DNA of 39,997 bases, taken from positions 1 to 39,997 of the forward strand of contig CAUZFZ010000100.1 in NCBI GenBank assembly GCA_963579025.1, written 5' to 3'. This document shows positions 15,424-25,900 of this stretch, one piece after another (position 1 is the first letter of the stretch; each line of letters opens with the position of its first letter). This stretch comes from CAUZFZ01 sp963579025. Lineage in GTDB: Bacteria > Planctomycetota > Planctomycetia > Planctomycetales > Planctomycetaceae. Under the pieces are notes generated by a model. That model did not search any database and had not been told where the DNA came from. It worked only from the letters and a program-made list of their open reading frames with translations. The position numbers were made by a program, and so were the translations under genes.

Positions 15424-18195
15424 TTACCAGGCGTATCGCTGCAGAATCTCTATCGGGCCGTTCGTCAGGTCGAAGCGAAGCAGCAGTTCTGCTTTGCCTC
15501 CGAGTTTTCTCAGGACCGGGGCCGCGTTCGTCGCTTTAATTTGAACCTGTAGATGCTCATCGACGACGAACCAGCCATCCTTAGCCTCGATGCTGTTACC
15601 GGCTGCTGCTCGATACAGCATCACACCGGCGGCGCCGTCTGACTTGAGTGACAGGGTCCGTTGAAACTCGGTTAACCCGCGTTCGTTTGTTTGCGGAACG
15701 ATTTCGTCCGAGATCGAAACATCGCCGACGGAGTACAGAAAGATGGGCTGCCGTTTTGCGTTGAATCGGTATCCGCGAAAGCGGTATCCGAGTTCGGCGG
15801 GAGCGGTTGCCGGCCAGGACGCGTCCATGTCTTCCAGCGTCGCGAATGGCACGCCGCGGACGAGACTCAGGACGTTGTCACCGTGAGGTCGCTGAAAGCC
15901 GGGTCCGCGGCCGACCCAGTGTTTGGCTGCATCGATGAATCCATTCTCCCAGATCAGGGCGAGACACATCTGGTCCGCATCGAAGCACAGGTTGGCCTGC
16001 TCGGGATATCCCACGGCAATGCCACGCGCGCTGACGCCTTCGATGAAGTTGCGGTAGACGATCGGCTCATCAGTCGGTGTCAGGATGATGGCTCCCTGAG
16101 TGAGGCCCGCCGGAATGCCGGCTTTCGCACCGTCGGCCAGGTAAAGCCATGAGGCCTGCATCTGCTGTCCGACATTCCCCTCCAGCACATCGCGAATCGT
16201 GGCCTGACCGAAAGGCCAGGGCGCCGGCATCCGAGTTCCCGGCCGGAAGTCCTGCGGACTCGCCATGTACCGGTGAAACCAGTCTTTACGCAGCCGTTGT
16301 GTCATCTTCTGCAGATCAATGGACTGGATGCCGGTGGCCTTGTGTTTGCCGAACGTGTGGCACTTGATGCAACCAAGTCCCTTCTCACCGCTCAACCGCC
16401 GACCAATCGACTTCATCTTCGTGACGGGGAGGACGATGTCGGCGAGTTCCGCCTCAGTCTTGAGATCCGCAGCCCGAAAATCAGCCAGCAGGTGACCCAC
16501 ACTGGCGCCGCCGAACTTTGGCATGGCCGTCAGCATGTAGGGACGGTCCTCGACTCCGTTGTCGAGGATGCCTTTCAGGTAGGCCTCCGTGAGTTTGTCA
16601 CCGACGCCATCGAGCGGCGGCGGCAATCGACCTTCATCGCCCATCTCTTTCATTGTGCTGAGAAAGAATGCGTCGCGTTCCTCTTCCGGTCCGCCGACCT
16701 TCCTGCGCTTGTGGCAGCCGTAGCAATTGAAGCGGACAAATGACTGGTGAATGCGAGCCTCGGGGGAGACATCGACCGGGGCACCAGGTTCCTGCAGCGA
16801 CTGAATGGCCGATGCAAGGTGTTTGCGCTGCCGTTCACTGAGCTGATAGCGAGGCACACCAGCGACGGTTTCCTTTGCAAGACACCCGCCGGTCATATTG
16901 GTCAGTTCGGCCAGTTTCTTCGCACGTGATGCGGACCGCACTGCCTTTCCGTCGACAGCCATTTCGTGACACGACGCACAGCCACGCGTGGAAAACAACC
17001 GCTGCCCAAGCTCGGCAAGGTCATCATCCAACGTAAATACCAGATCGCCTTCCTCGGCCTTCGGCGGCTCTTTGGTCGGAGTCGCGATGGATGCGAGGGG
17101 TTGGCGCGCAAAGCCTGGCCCTTCGAACTCGACACCGAGAGATTCCTCGCCGCCTCCTTCAAAGTATTCGACGACGACTGCCCGTGCTCCCTGCTTCAAC
17201 ACGTGTCGGCCTTCCTTGACCGTGTGCGGGTGGACTCCGTCGACACGGACGACTTCCTTTCCGTCAATCAACAACCGGCTGCCATCGTCCGAGCCGAGAA
17301 AGAACCGATAATTGCCATCCGTCGGAACCTGCAGGAAACCACTGAATACCAGCCCGAACTGGTCATTGCGTTCCCGCACGCCAACATCGAAGCCGCTCGA
17401 CATGCCGGTCGTTTTCGGCTTGAGCTGACTGAAATCGGGCAGGTTCTGCCAACTGCCTTCGTAGTAGGCATACTTGAGGTTTGTCGGGACTTTGATGTCA
17501 CGCAAAAAGAAGCAGGCCAGATCCCGCGCCTGCTGATCGTTCAGGTTGAAACTCGGCATGCGTCCGCCCGGTCGAACGGCAAGTGGATTCTTCAGGAACG
17601 CCGCCAGGCTGGGGATCGTGTACTTCCTGTCCAGACCTCCGAGCGGAACGGACGTCGGCAGGATGACCGCATCGGCCTGCTGAGAATTGTGGCAGGCGAC
17701 GCAGCCAATCTGATGAAAGAGCTGCTCGCCGCGTCTGGCTGCGGCGGTGTCTCCCAACGCGTCGGCCGGCTTTCCCGAGCGTGTCAGGAAATGCGCCAAT
17801 GCCAGGGCATTGTGTTTTCGATCAGCGTCGGGACTGCCGGCGAGCAGGTCGGGCATTGTCGTCCCCGCCTTCGTCGTGTGTGGCGACGTGAGAAACTCGG
17901 CAAGCCATTCAGGCCGCGCCCGGGTCCCGACCTGCGAAAGAATTGGGCCGCGTTTTGACTTCAGCTCACTGGCGAGACTGGCATCGGTCGCGTGACAGGA
18001 CACGCAACTCAGTTCCGTCAGCAGAATGCGACCGGCAGTGACCGCATCAACTTCTTCGCCAGCGAAGACCCGTTCGTACCCTGGCACGACTGCATGTTCC
18101 GGGCCTGCCGCAAACACGCTTGAGCGGCCGGCAGCAGCGAGAGCGATCAGAAAACAAACGATGCGGTAACGGCAATCCATTTGCAGCGGAGGCAT
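15424..18195 (-). CDS. Penta-haem cytochrome c with PA14 domain
   Basis: The 923-residue exported protein has five CxxCH haem sites: CVSCH (about residue 64), CVACH (164), CASCH (404), CYGCH (490) and CIKCH (607). Between the second and third lies a PA14 carbohydrate-binding-like domain (about 235-375, with YYEGSWQNLPDF, FSGFLQVPTDGNYRFFLGSDDG and LLIDGKEVV). The C-terminal 300 residues have no haem site and form a beta-rich domain (DADQMCLALIWENGFIDA). The signal peptide is FLIALAAAGRSSVFA, and AGGGAAG precedes the start at 18195; a second ATG at 18180 is possible. It probably carries electrons away from the co-encoded propeller oxidoreductase, with PA14 docking to a sugar polymer (inference). 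It heads the four-gene minus-strand run. Confidence 0.9.
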   Translation of the reverse strand: MPPLQMDCRYRIVCFLIALAAAGRSSVFAAGPEHAVVPGYERVFAGEEVDAVTAGRILLTELSCVSCHATDASLASELKSKRGPILSQVGTRARPEWLAEFLTSPHTTKAGTTMPDLLAGSPDADRKHNALALAHFLTRSGKPADALGDTAAARRGEQLFHQIGCVACHNSQQADAVILPTSVPLGGLDRKYTIPSLAAFLKNPLAVRPGGRMPSFNLNDQQARDLACFFLRDIKVPTNLKYAYYEGSWQNLPDFSQLKPKTTGMSSGFDVGVRERNDQFGLVFSGFLQVPTDGNYRFFLGSDDGSRLLIDGKEVVRVDGVHPHTVKEGRHVLKQGARAVVVEYFEGGGEESLGVEFEGPGFARQPLASIATPTKEPPKAEEGDLVFTLDDDLAELGQRLFSTRGCASCHEMAVDGKAVRSASRAKKLAELTNMTGGCLAKETVAGVPRYQLSERQRKHLASAIQSLQEPGAPVDVSPEARIHQSFVRFNCYGCHKRRKVGGPEEERDAFFLSTMKEMGDEGRLPPPLDGVGDKLTEAYLKGILDNGVEDRPYMLTAMPKFGGASVGHLLADFRAADLKTEAELADIVLPVTKMKSIGRRLSGEKGLGCIKCHTFGKHKATGIQSIDLQKMTQRLRKDWFHRYMASPQDFRPGTRMPAPWPFGQATIRDVLEGNVGQQMQASWLYLADGAKAGIPAGLTQGAIILTPTDEPIVYRNFIEGVSARGIAVGYPEQANLCFDADQMCLALIWENGFIDAAKHWVGRGPGFQRPHGDNVLSLVRGVPFATLEDMDASWPATAPAELGYRFRGYRFNAKRQPIFLYSVGDVSISDEIVPQTNERGLTEFQRTLSLKSDGAAGVMLYRAAAGNSIEAKDGWFVVDEHLQVQIKATNAAPVLRKLGGKAELLLRFDLTNGPIEILQRYAW

Positions 18196-18412
18196 GCAAC
18201 TTCCCTGATGGATGACTGATCGTGCGGGGTCGGCCGGGACGTGCCCAGACGAAACGGATCGGAGTCTACTCCTGCGTCAGTCCGAGCGACAAGTTTGACT
18301 CGCGCAGCTCCGAGCAGCACACTTCGGCACGTCGAAAACAGCCCGTGGCGACAGGCGAAGCCTCGAACCACGGCACTCCGGAACATTGCCCATTGAAGGA
18401 CGCCGACTGGTC
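18196..18412. promoter_or_regulatory. Divergent promoter region between cytochrome gene and pyrC
   Basis: These 217 bp separate two divergently read transcription units: the penta-haem cytochrome run to the left and pyrC to the right. Both promoters must lie here or just inside the genes. I could not identify convincing -35/-10 boxes. GAAGGA at 18395-18400 is a plausible ribosome-binding site for the pyrC ATG at 18413. Confidence 0.45.
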
Positions 18413-19741
18413 ATGAAGACTCTGATTCGCAATGCCAGGTGCGTTCTGCCAGACGGTACTCAATCGGTCGATGTCCTGATCGACGGTTCCCGAATCGCAG
18501 CAATCGATCCGCCTTCCGAGGTCAGTGCTGACGATACGGTGGATGCATCGGGACTCCATTTGATTCCCGGTGTCATTGACGATCATGTCCACTTTCGAGA
18601 TCCGGGACTGACGCACAAAGAGGATCTGCACACGGGCAGCCTGGCATGTGCGAAAGGCGGCGTGACGACGTTCCTCGAAATGCCAAATACGAATCCCACG
18701 ACGACCACCTGCCAGCGGCTGGAAGAAAAGCTCAAGCTGGCCGCGTCAAAATGCGTGGTGAATTACGGGTTCTACGTCGGGGCGACTCCGGACAATGTGG
18801 CGGAACTGGCCGCGGCCAAACGCACGCCGGGTATCAAGATTTTCATTGGATCGAGCACGGGCGACCTGCTGGTCGACGACCAGGACGCTCTCGAACGCAT
18901 CTTCGCCAACACGACGCTGCCAATCTGTGCACACTGCGAAGACGAGTCGACCGTGCGGGCAAATCGCGACCGGATCGGCGGCGGCAGCGATTTCACAGAT
19001 CATTCGAAGATCCGTGATCATGCAGCAGCGCGAATCGCGACGGCCAGAGCGATCGACCTGGCGAAGCGGCACAATCACCGGTTTCACGTAGTGCACGTTT
19101 CGACGGCGGACGAAGTGGAATTGCTCGGCGATGCAGCCGGCCTGGTGACAGCCGAAGCCTGCCCGCACCATCTGTTCTTTAACATCGACGATTACGCGCG
19201 ACTGGGCTCACTGGTCCAGATGAACCCGTCGATCAAGACATCGGCGGATAACGCCGCACTGTGGCGTGGCCTGCAGAATGGTCGCATCCAGGTCATCGCT
19301 ACGGACCACGCACCGCATACGTTCGAAGAGAAACAGCAGCCGTATCCAAAGTCGCCGTCCGGGCTGCCGGCCGTGGAGAACTCCCTGGCACTCATGCTGG
19401 ACCAGGTGAACCGCGGGAGTTGCACGCTGGAGCAGGTCGTGTCATGGATGTGCGACGCGCCCGCACGCGTTTGGGACATCGTCGACAAGGGCCGCATTCA
19501 AGAGGGCTACGATGCGGACCTGGTGCTGGTCGACCTGAATCGAGTCGCGACCATTCGTAACGAGGATCAGCTTTCGAAAAGCGGATGGAGTCCCTGGGAC
19601 GGTACGGCTCTGACCGGCTGGCCCGTGCGAACCTGGGTGATGGGCGCGTCCGTATTTGCCGACGGTCAGGTCGATGCCGCGGTCCGTGGCAGTGAGGCCC
19701 GCTTTGATCACAGCCGAAGTGGATTCCGAGTTCAGGAATAG
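18413..19741 (+). CDS. pyrC: Dihydroorotase (class I, PyrC/AllB superfamily)
   Basis: The 442-residue amidohydrolase interconverts carbamoyl-aspartate and dihydroorotate in pyrimidine synthesis. Metal and catalytic landmarks are PGVIDDHVHFRDPGLTHKED (HxH pair), KIFIGSSTGD (Lys expected to be carboxylated), CAHCED, FHVVHVST, and ATDHAPHTFEEK with the catalytic Asp. NP in MNPSIK and GLPAVE are also typical. A TTG 27 bases upstream would add nine residues, but ATG at 18413 with GAAGGA at 18395-18400 fits better and begins directly with the family's MKTLIRNARCVLPDG. It faces the giant minus-strand gene tail to tail. Its last 74 bases recur as an isolated fragment at 26224-26297. Allantoinase or hydantoinase activity is possible but less likely. 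Confidence 0.92.
   Translation: MKTLIRNARCVLPDGTQSVDVLIDGSRIAAIDPPSEVSADDTVDASGLHLIPGVIDDHVHFRDPGLTHKEDLHTGSLACAKGGVTTFLEMPNTNPTTTTCQRLEEKLKLAASKCVVNYGFYVGATPDNVAELAAAKRTPGIKIFIGSSTGDLLVDDQDALERIFANTTLPICAHCEDESTVRANRDRIGGGSDFTDHSKIRDHAAARIATARAIDLAKRHNHRFHVVHVSTADEVELLGDAAGLVTAEACPHHLFFNIDDYARLGSLVQMNPSIKTSADNAALWRGLQNGRIQVIATDHAPHTFEEKQQPYPKSPSGLPAVENSLALMLDQVNRGSCTLEQVVSWMCDAPARVWDIVDKGRIQEGYDADLVLVDLNRVATIRNEDQLSKSGWSPWDGTALTGWPVRTWVMGASVFADGQVDAAVRGSEARFDHSRSGFRVQE
19663..19736 (+). repeat. pyrC 3' end, intact member of a direct repeat pair
   Basis: These 74 bases encode the last residues of PyrC (DGQVDAAVRGSEARFDHSRS and on). They match 26224-26297 in the same orientation at 65 of 74 positions by eye. 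The two copies bracket the palindrome at 19742-19934 and the 6.1-kb giant gene. Confidence 0.8.
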
Positions 19742-19934
19742 TTGGACAGCGCCACTTTCGCCGATTGCGGGGGGACGTAGGGTGTGACAAGCGGAGCGAA
19801 TGGTCCATCCGGTGTGCCGGCGCGGGCGATCTCCAATCGCCTGAAGCCCAACATTTCCCGGGAGATCTCCGCGCCGGCACACCACGATGGCTGATCGGCC
19901 CGCTTGTCACACCCTACAAAGTGGCTCTGTCCAA
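19742..19934. repeat. Large imperfect palindrome (REP-type doublet) between pyrC and giant gene
   Basis: Three nested arm pairs are seen: TTGGACAGCGCCAC (19742-19755) against 19921-19934 with one mismatch; GTAGGGTGTGACAAGCGG (19777-19794) against 19900-19917, perfect over 18 bp; and GGTGTGCCGGCGCGG (19811-19825) against 19869-19883, perfect over 15 bp. The second pair gives the GTAG...CTAC ends typical of REP/RAYT elements. It fills almost the whole space between two convergent stop codons, so it could end transcription from both sides, although no T-tract is present. Confidence 0.8.
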
Positions 19935-19950
19935 ATAGCTCACTCCGGCC

Positions 19951-22900
19951 TTAATTCCGCCACTCGGTCAGCACCGGCGGGACAGTTGCGCTGAAGATGA
20001 TGTGACGTCCGTCCGGTGACCAGTCGCCGTCGAACAGTTGCCACTCGCGCGGCTGGCCGGGGACCTGTTGGGGTGGATCGTCTTTCGTTCGATCGATGGT
20101 GTAGAGCCGATGCTTTGCCAGAGCCGGATCCTGGGCCGCGAATAGAATTCGTTTGCTGTCCGGGTGCCAACTGAAGTCCGCGTTGATCCCGGTTCCCTTG
20201 TGGACCAGTTTGAAGCCGTCAGACGAATCGACACGGGCGATCGCGACAGATTCGTCGCCGCCGCGAGTGCGGGTCTTGAAGGCAATCCAGTTGCTGTCGT
20301 GAGACCAGCCGAGGTTCCAGTAAATGGAACTGAGTTCCGATGCCTGCTCATCGGTCAGCAGTTTGCGACGTTCATTCGTTTTCTGATCGACGAGCACAAT
20401 GTTGTTGTCGGATCCGAATGCAATGAACCGACCGTCGGGAGACCACTGCGTTCCCCAGCCGTTGCGTTCGATGACTTCCCGCTCAGAGCCGTCGAGGTTC
20501 ATCTTCACGATGCCCTGACCCGGCTGGCTGAAGACAACCTGTTTGCCATCGTGCGAAAGGCTCGGCATGCAGCCGGCGCCGAGGTCGCGCACTTCGGTGC
20601 CGTCCGCATTCAGCAGCACGATGTGCGACGTGTCCGTGCCGCCCTGTGACATGTCGATCACGATCTGCTTTCCGTCAGCCGACCATTCCGGTGAACCCAG
20701 ATGGGTGAATGGAGCGTACGGAGTTGTCAGCTCGTTGATCTCGGTGGGAATGACGCGTCGCAGGCCGTCCTCGAGGACCAGGTTGTCTGTGATCCAGCCC
20801 AGGTGCGGAATCTTTGCACCGAACCGCGGTGGCGATTCGCTCCAGACAGGCTGATCACCGAGCGACAGGAACTGCCCGGACGACGAATAGTTCGCCGCGG
20901 CAAAGTGCCACTTGAGTTGACCGTCATCATCATCCGGACGGACTTCGAGCGCGAGCAGGGTCTCCGGATTCCGGTCGATCGACCATGCCGCGAGAATCCC
21001 GCCCCGCAGCCCTGCGTCAGATCGGTACGCGAACTGATGCAGCGGCTCGGTCTGCAGTTCGGGCCCCGGACGGCCGGGCGCTCCGGTTGAGGCGGTGAAG
21101 CGTTCTGTCAGCTCCGTCGCCTGCGCGAACAGATCGTCCTCACCGGCTGCCGGTGCGGGCGCGTCCGGTACGAGCTGCCACTGCAGTCCCGGCGTGAAAA
21201 CGTTCCACACCTCTTTGCCAGCATCCGTCATGCGGATCGGCCCCGAGTGCAGCGAATGAAACTCATCGACTTCCTTCAAACGCGACGAATCCAGTTCACC
21301 GAGCACAATCGCCGTGCCAATCGCGACCGGACGACCGACTTTGTCCGTCCAGAGTCCGAGCTGGCCGTGACTGTACGTCGACTGTTTCGACACGCCGATG
21401 ATCGTTGCGACGGCAGGAATCTCATCGCCGCCTTCGCCTTTCGCTGACAGTTCGAACTGCTTCATTCGCAGCCGCGTGTACTGCTCCCACAACGGCACAT
21501 CGGGGTCGCGCACCTTTCGCATGTCGGGCACTTCGAGCACATGCAGAGTTCGTTTGCTGGCGACCTCAGACCCCGGCAGATGCATCAGCTTTTCGGCTCG
21601 CAGCCGGATGCTTTTCCAGAGGACGTCTGTCTGACTGCCCGCTCCGTTGGCAACCGTGAAGAACTGGACACCGCCGAGCCCGACCTCGCTGCTGGACGCC
21701 TGAAACTTCTCGATGATCTGAAACTGACTGGAATCGCCTTCAGCAAACATCGTGTAAATCGTGTCACCGAGACGGACCAGACGCAGTCGTCCCGATGGAG
21801 CTTCACTATTCGACACGCGGTCCTTCTGGTCGCGACCACCGTCTGTTCGTCGGGCCCACAGCGAGCCGTACAGGTAGTGCCGTCCGTCTGAGTTCAGAGC
21901 CCGCATGGCCCGGATCTCGCGCGTGCGCGAATCGTTCAGACGCACTCCCAGTTGAATGCTGCAGTTCTGTTTCGAACGGATATCGAGATTGTCAAAACGG
22001 GCCTCGATTTCGAAATCGCCGTGCACAGCGAATCGCGGAGACACCGAGATGTGCTGCCGGGGCCCGCCTCCCCGAATCGTTGTGTGCAGGCCGTCGGGTT
22101 GCTCACGCAGACCCTGCCGGACTTCGGGAGTCCGCACATTGAAGAACCGGTCCGGCAAGCCGTCGGCAGCGAAGTCGTGCTCAAACGAAGACTTCAGACG
22201 CGATGCGCGGGCAATGAGACCGGAGACTGTCGGGTCGGCGAGTTCCTGATCGATGACTGACGAAACGGCGTTCGGCCAGTCGCCCCGCAGCGTGACGTTG
22301 CGGACCCGAAGCTGTGAGACATCCGCGAAGTGAAACAGGCCGAATGTCCGATCGTTGTCCGCTTCGAGGGCTCGTTCGTAAATCAGTTCGCCGTTGAGTT
22401 CGAGCGTCGCGGTATCGCCCACGATTGTGACCAGCATGCGATTCCATTCGCCGGCTTTCAGCGGCAGACGTTCGGGACCACGACGATTGTCCGGCTCGTC
22501 GAAGCGATTGTCGGGCCGGAGATCGCTGCGGTTGTGTCGCCCGTCGGTCACCCAGTGGATACGCACGCCATCGGGTTCGAGCAGAAACGCAAGCCGGTCA
22601 AGCGCCGGATGCGCTACGGTTTCGCTGCCGGCCGCGGGGTTGTACAGGAACTCGTATTCGACAGTGCCGTCTTCCATCAGCGGACGCAGATAACGCAGCA
22701 GACTTTCGCGCGTGCCGCCGGCTGTGTGGGGCTGTCTGCGTCCGATGATCTCGTCGTCGTCGACCTGCTCCCACGCACCGCCATCGCTCGCGATCCGACC
22801 GCCGAAGTACGGCAGCCACCCGGTCAAATCTTTCGAGCCCGACATCAGGACTTCCTCAGGTACCAGCGGAGTTCCGCTGATCCGGATGTCGCGCGGACGG

Positions 22901-25900
22901 GCCCTGCCATACCAGCGCGTGTGAAATCCGAACCAGGGAATCGAGTGTTCTTCCAGCTCTGTGCGGTAAATGTCCCGTCCGTTGACCCACAGCCGGAATG
23001 TCCGATCACGAACCTGAGCCCGAAACCGGGGCGGCTCGCGCAGCACCGACAACGCCGGTTCAAGCGGCCGGTACTCAATCGGGCCGGGGCGGAACTGCCC
23101 GATCTGCAGCGCATCGCGACTCGACTTCGGGCCAGCGTACTGCCCGCCGAAGAACACATCGCAGGCTCCGATGGCGCCGATCTCGCCCACGATCTCGAAG
23201 TTGCCCCGCAGCGGTGACCGGAACAGCAGAAACTCGTTCTCGTGACCGGGCAGGTGACTGACTCCGTGATCGTCGTCGGGAATCCAGTGCGGGGTTGCGT
23301 TTCCGAGTCCTCGAGACTTCGAACTTTTGACGGCGACGGGAATCCAGTCCGTCAGCGGCTGTGGCGACTCGAACGATTCCACGGAGCCGCCGCCGCCAAC
23401 GTGCCGATAGCGGCCGATGAGTTCTCCGATGTGCGTGTGCCAGTTGTTGGAATCCGGCGGAGTGCTTTTCGACGATCGTTGCTGATGCAACAGAATGGCC
23501 AGGTCGCCGAGTGCGTCGTTGTCCGGAAACCGGTGCAGCCCGCGGTCGACAACCAGCGTCTCGGGCCATTGATCGTTCGGATGTCCCGGCCGATGCCCGT
23601 CGACCAGACCGTCGAACAGTTCGAGAGACTGATCGATGGCTTTGGCATCGCGCGACTCAAAATCGATCAGCACAAGCAGCGCCGCACGCGACCGCTTCTG
23701 ATACGAGTTATCGATCGGTACGACGGCCGACGTGACTCGCTCACGCAGTTGATCCAGTTGATTCGTGTCGCTGACCGCGTCGATCAGGTCGTAGACCGGC
23801 GACAGCACAATCGATCTGCTGCTCGAGTCTCCTGGCTGCGATCCCCGTGCAGGCAGCGGCGCTTCCAACGGAGTGAACTCGCCACTGACGCGAAATCCCC
23901 GACCGGCATCCGGCAGAATCCAGTCGGCAAGAAACTCGAAGCGGTCGCCGCGCGGAAGTGACGCAGCACGTCGACGGATCGGACGCGTGTTCGCGATGAG
24001 GTAGTGGTCGGCTATGACGTCCGCTGTTGCCACACGGTCGCGCGCGGACTGTTTGTCACTGGTGCTGGCAGGATTCGCGAGGAATTCGTCAGGCACGGAC
24101 TCCGGCCAGTCGCCGGTCATGACGACATTGCGGACCTTCACGCCGGACGTTCCGGCATCGCGATAGAAACCGAACGCGGGTTCAATCGGCCCGGTGACTT
24201 CGAGAGGCCGTTCGTAGACGAGTGTGTCGTTGAGCGAGATTGCTGCCTTGCCATCGGTCCGGGCAAGCGTCACGAGATTCCAGTCGTCGCTCTTCAGCGG
24301 CAGCGGTCCGGAGCCTCGCCGATTCAATGGTTCAATGATGGCGTTGTCGGCGGCGAGCCCCGTCCATTCGCGCGAGTTGTCCGTGATCCAGTGCACACGT
24401 ATGCCGCGCGGCTCGATCAGGAATGCCAGACGATCCAGAACCGGATGCACTTCGAGTTCACCCGGCTGGTAATAGAACTCGTATGAAACGGACTCGCCTT
24501 CCAGAACTGGCCGCTGGTACCGCAGCAGACTTTGTCGGAACGAGCCTTCAGACTTCGCCGCTTGAATGACTGCGTCCTGGATCGTCCAGGCATAAGCCGG
24601 GGCCAGCTCTCCCTCAGCAGCTTGTGGAACGGCGGCCCCGGCAAACGGCGGCTGAGTCTCGTTATGAAAGTGTGATCGCCAGCCGCGCAGTTCGTTGCCC
24701 TCAGACATGCGCACTGCTCGGGGAATTTCGGGGCGCCCCGTCAGTGTCACGTTGCGAAACAGAGGCCGCCGATCGTCGAAGGCACGCAGGCCGATCCAGG
24801 GGCTCTGCCGCGCGGCGGCGCCGTCGAACCAGACGGGATGCCGGTTGGCCTCGAAACTCGCACCGGTGGTATTCGAGACGATCGACAACCGGTTGAAGGC
24901 GGCCCAGACGCCGTGTTGCAGAAACGGGTTCTGTCGGACAGCGGAATGAGCAATGTCCGCGTCGTAAACCATCAGTTGATCGCTGACCGGCTGAAACTGC
25001 AGCCCGCCGTACACGAGTCCGCCATCCGTGCCGATGGTGCCTCCCTGATGGGCCTCGCAAGTGAAGTCAAACTCGCCGACCAGCGGGAAGCGCAGAAACA
25101 GGACATCGTTGCGCGTGCCGGTCATGTGCAGAATGTGACCGTCCTGCGCGAGCCACATCGGCTCGACGGCACCCCGAGCACTCAGCCACCCGGCCTGACC
25201 ACTGGCCACAACCCAGTACTTAAGACGGTTCTGCCGCAGTGTCTCTGGCCCGGACTCGCCCCGCTGCCACTGGATCGCGGTGGCATACGCCGCGCGAAGA
25301 AACGGACGCAGCAATGTCGCCGGTCGTCCGTAACTCGATTTGACGAGCGACGACAGCACGCGTCGCGCCGGAGTCCTCAGCGGCCTGTGTCTGAGAGCCG
25401 CCGCCGCAACGACTACGAGAGACGGATCGACCGACGTCATCTTCGTCGCTGCGGGGTCCCGGGCCTTCGCGGCCAGTTGAGCTGCGAAACCATTGAGTCG
25501 CTGCTGCAGCTCGGTGATGTCACTCCGCGAGTCGGCCAGCCGCGCGAGCAGCAGCAGCGGCTGAGCATTGCGAACTCCGGCCTCGGCCAGCGGCTCGAGC
25601 TTTGCAATCAGCGAGTTCAACTGCCCCGAGTCTTCGGCAGCTTCAACCAGCAGCCAGCCAGTGCTGAGCAGCCCTCGCACGCCGTTGATCTCAGCGATCG
25701 GAAACGAGTTATCCCGCGGCCGTTCCTGCAGCGCCCGGGCGAATGACTTTGGCGGCGCTTGCACCGGGACGACCTTACTCAGCAGCCGTACCGTGTTGTC
25801 AGCCGGCAGCGTCCATTTCAGAAGTACATCGAACTGCTCGGCGGCATCCATCTGAGCCAACCGCCGGTAGACCCCGCCGGCAGCCGGAGCGAGTCCGTCG

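Noticed and set aside
16966..17958. Plus-strand open frame of 330 codons
   Set aside because: It lies entirely opposite the penta-haem cytochrome gene, whose haem motifs fix the coding strand.
22330..25746. Plus-strand open frames of 295 and 302 codons (22330-23217 and 24838-25746)
   Set aside because: Both are opposite the giant gene, whose repeated modules and signal peptide show the true strand.
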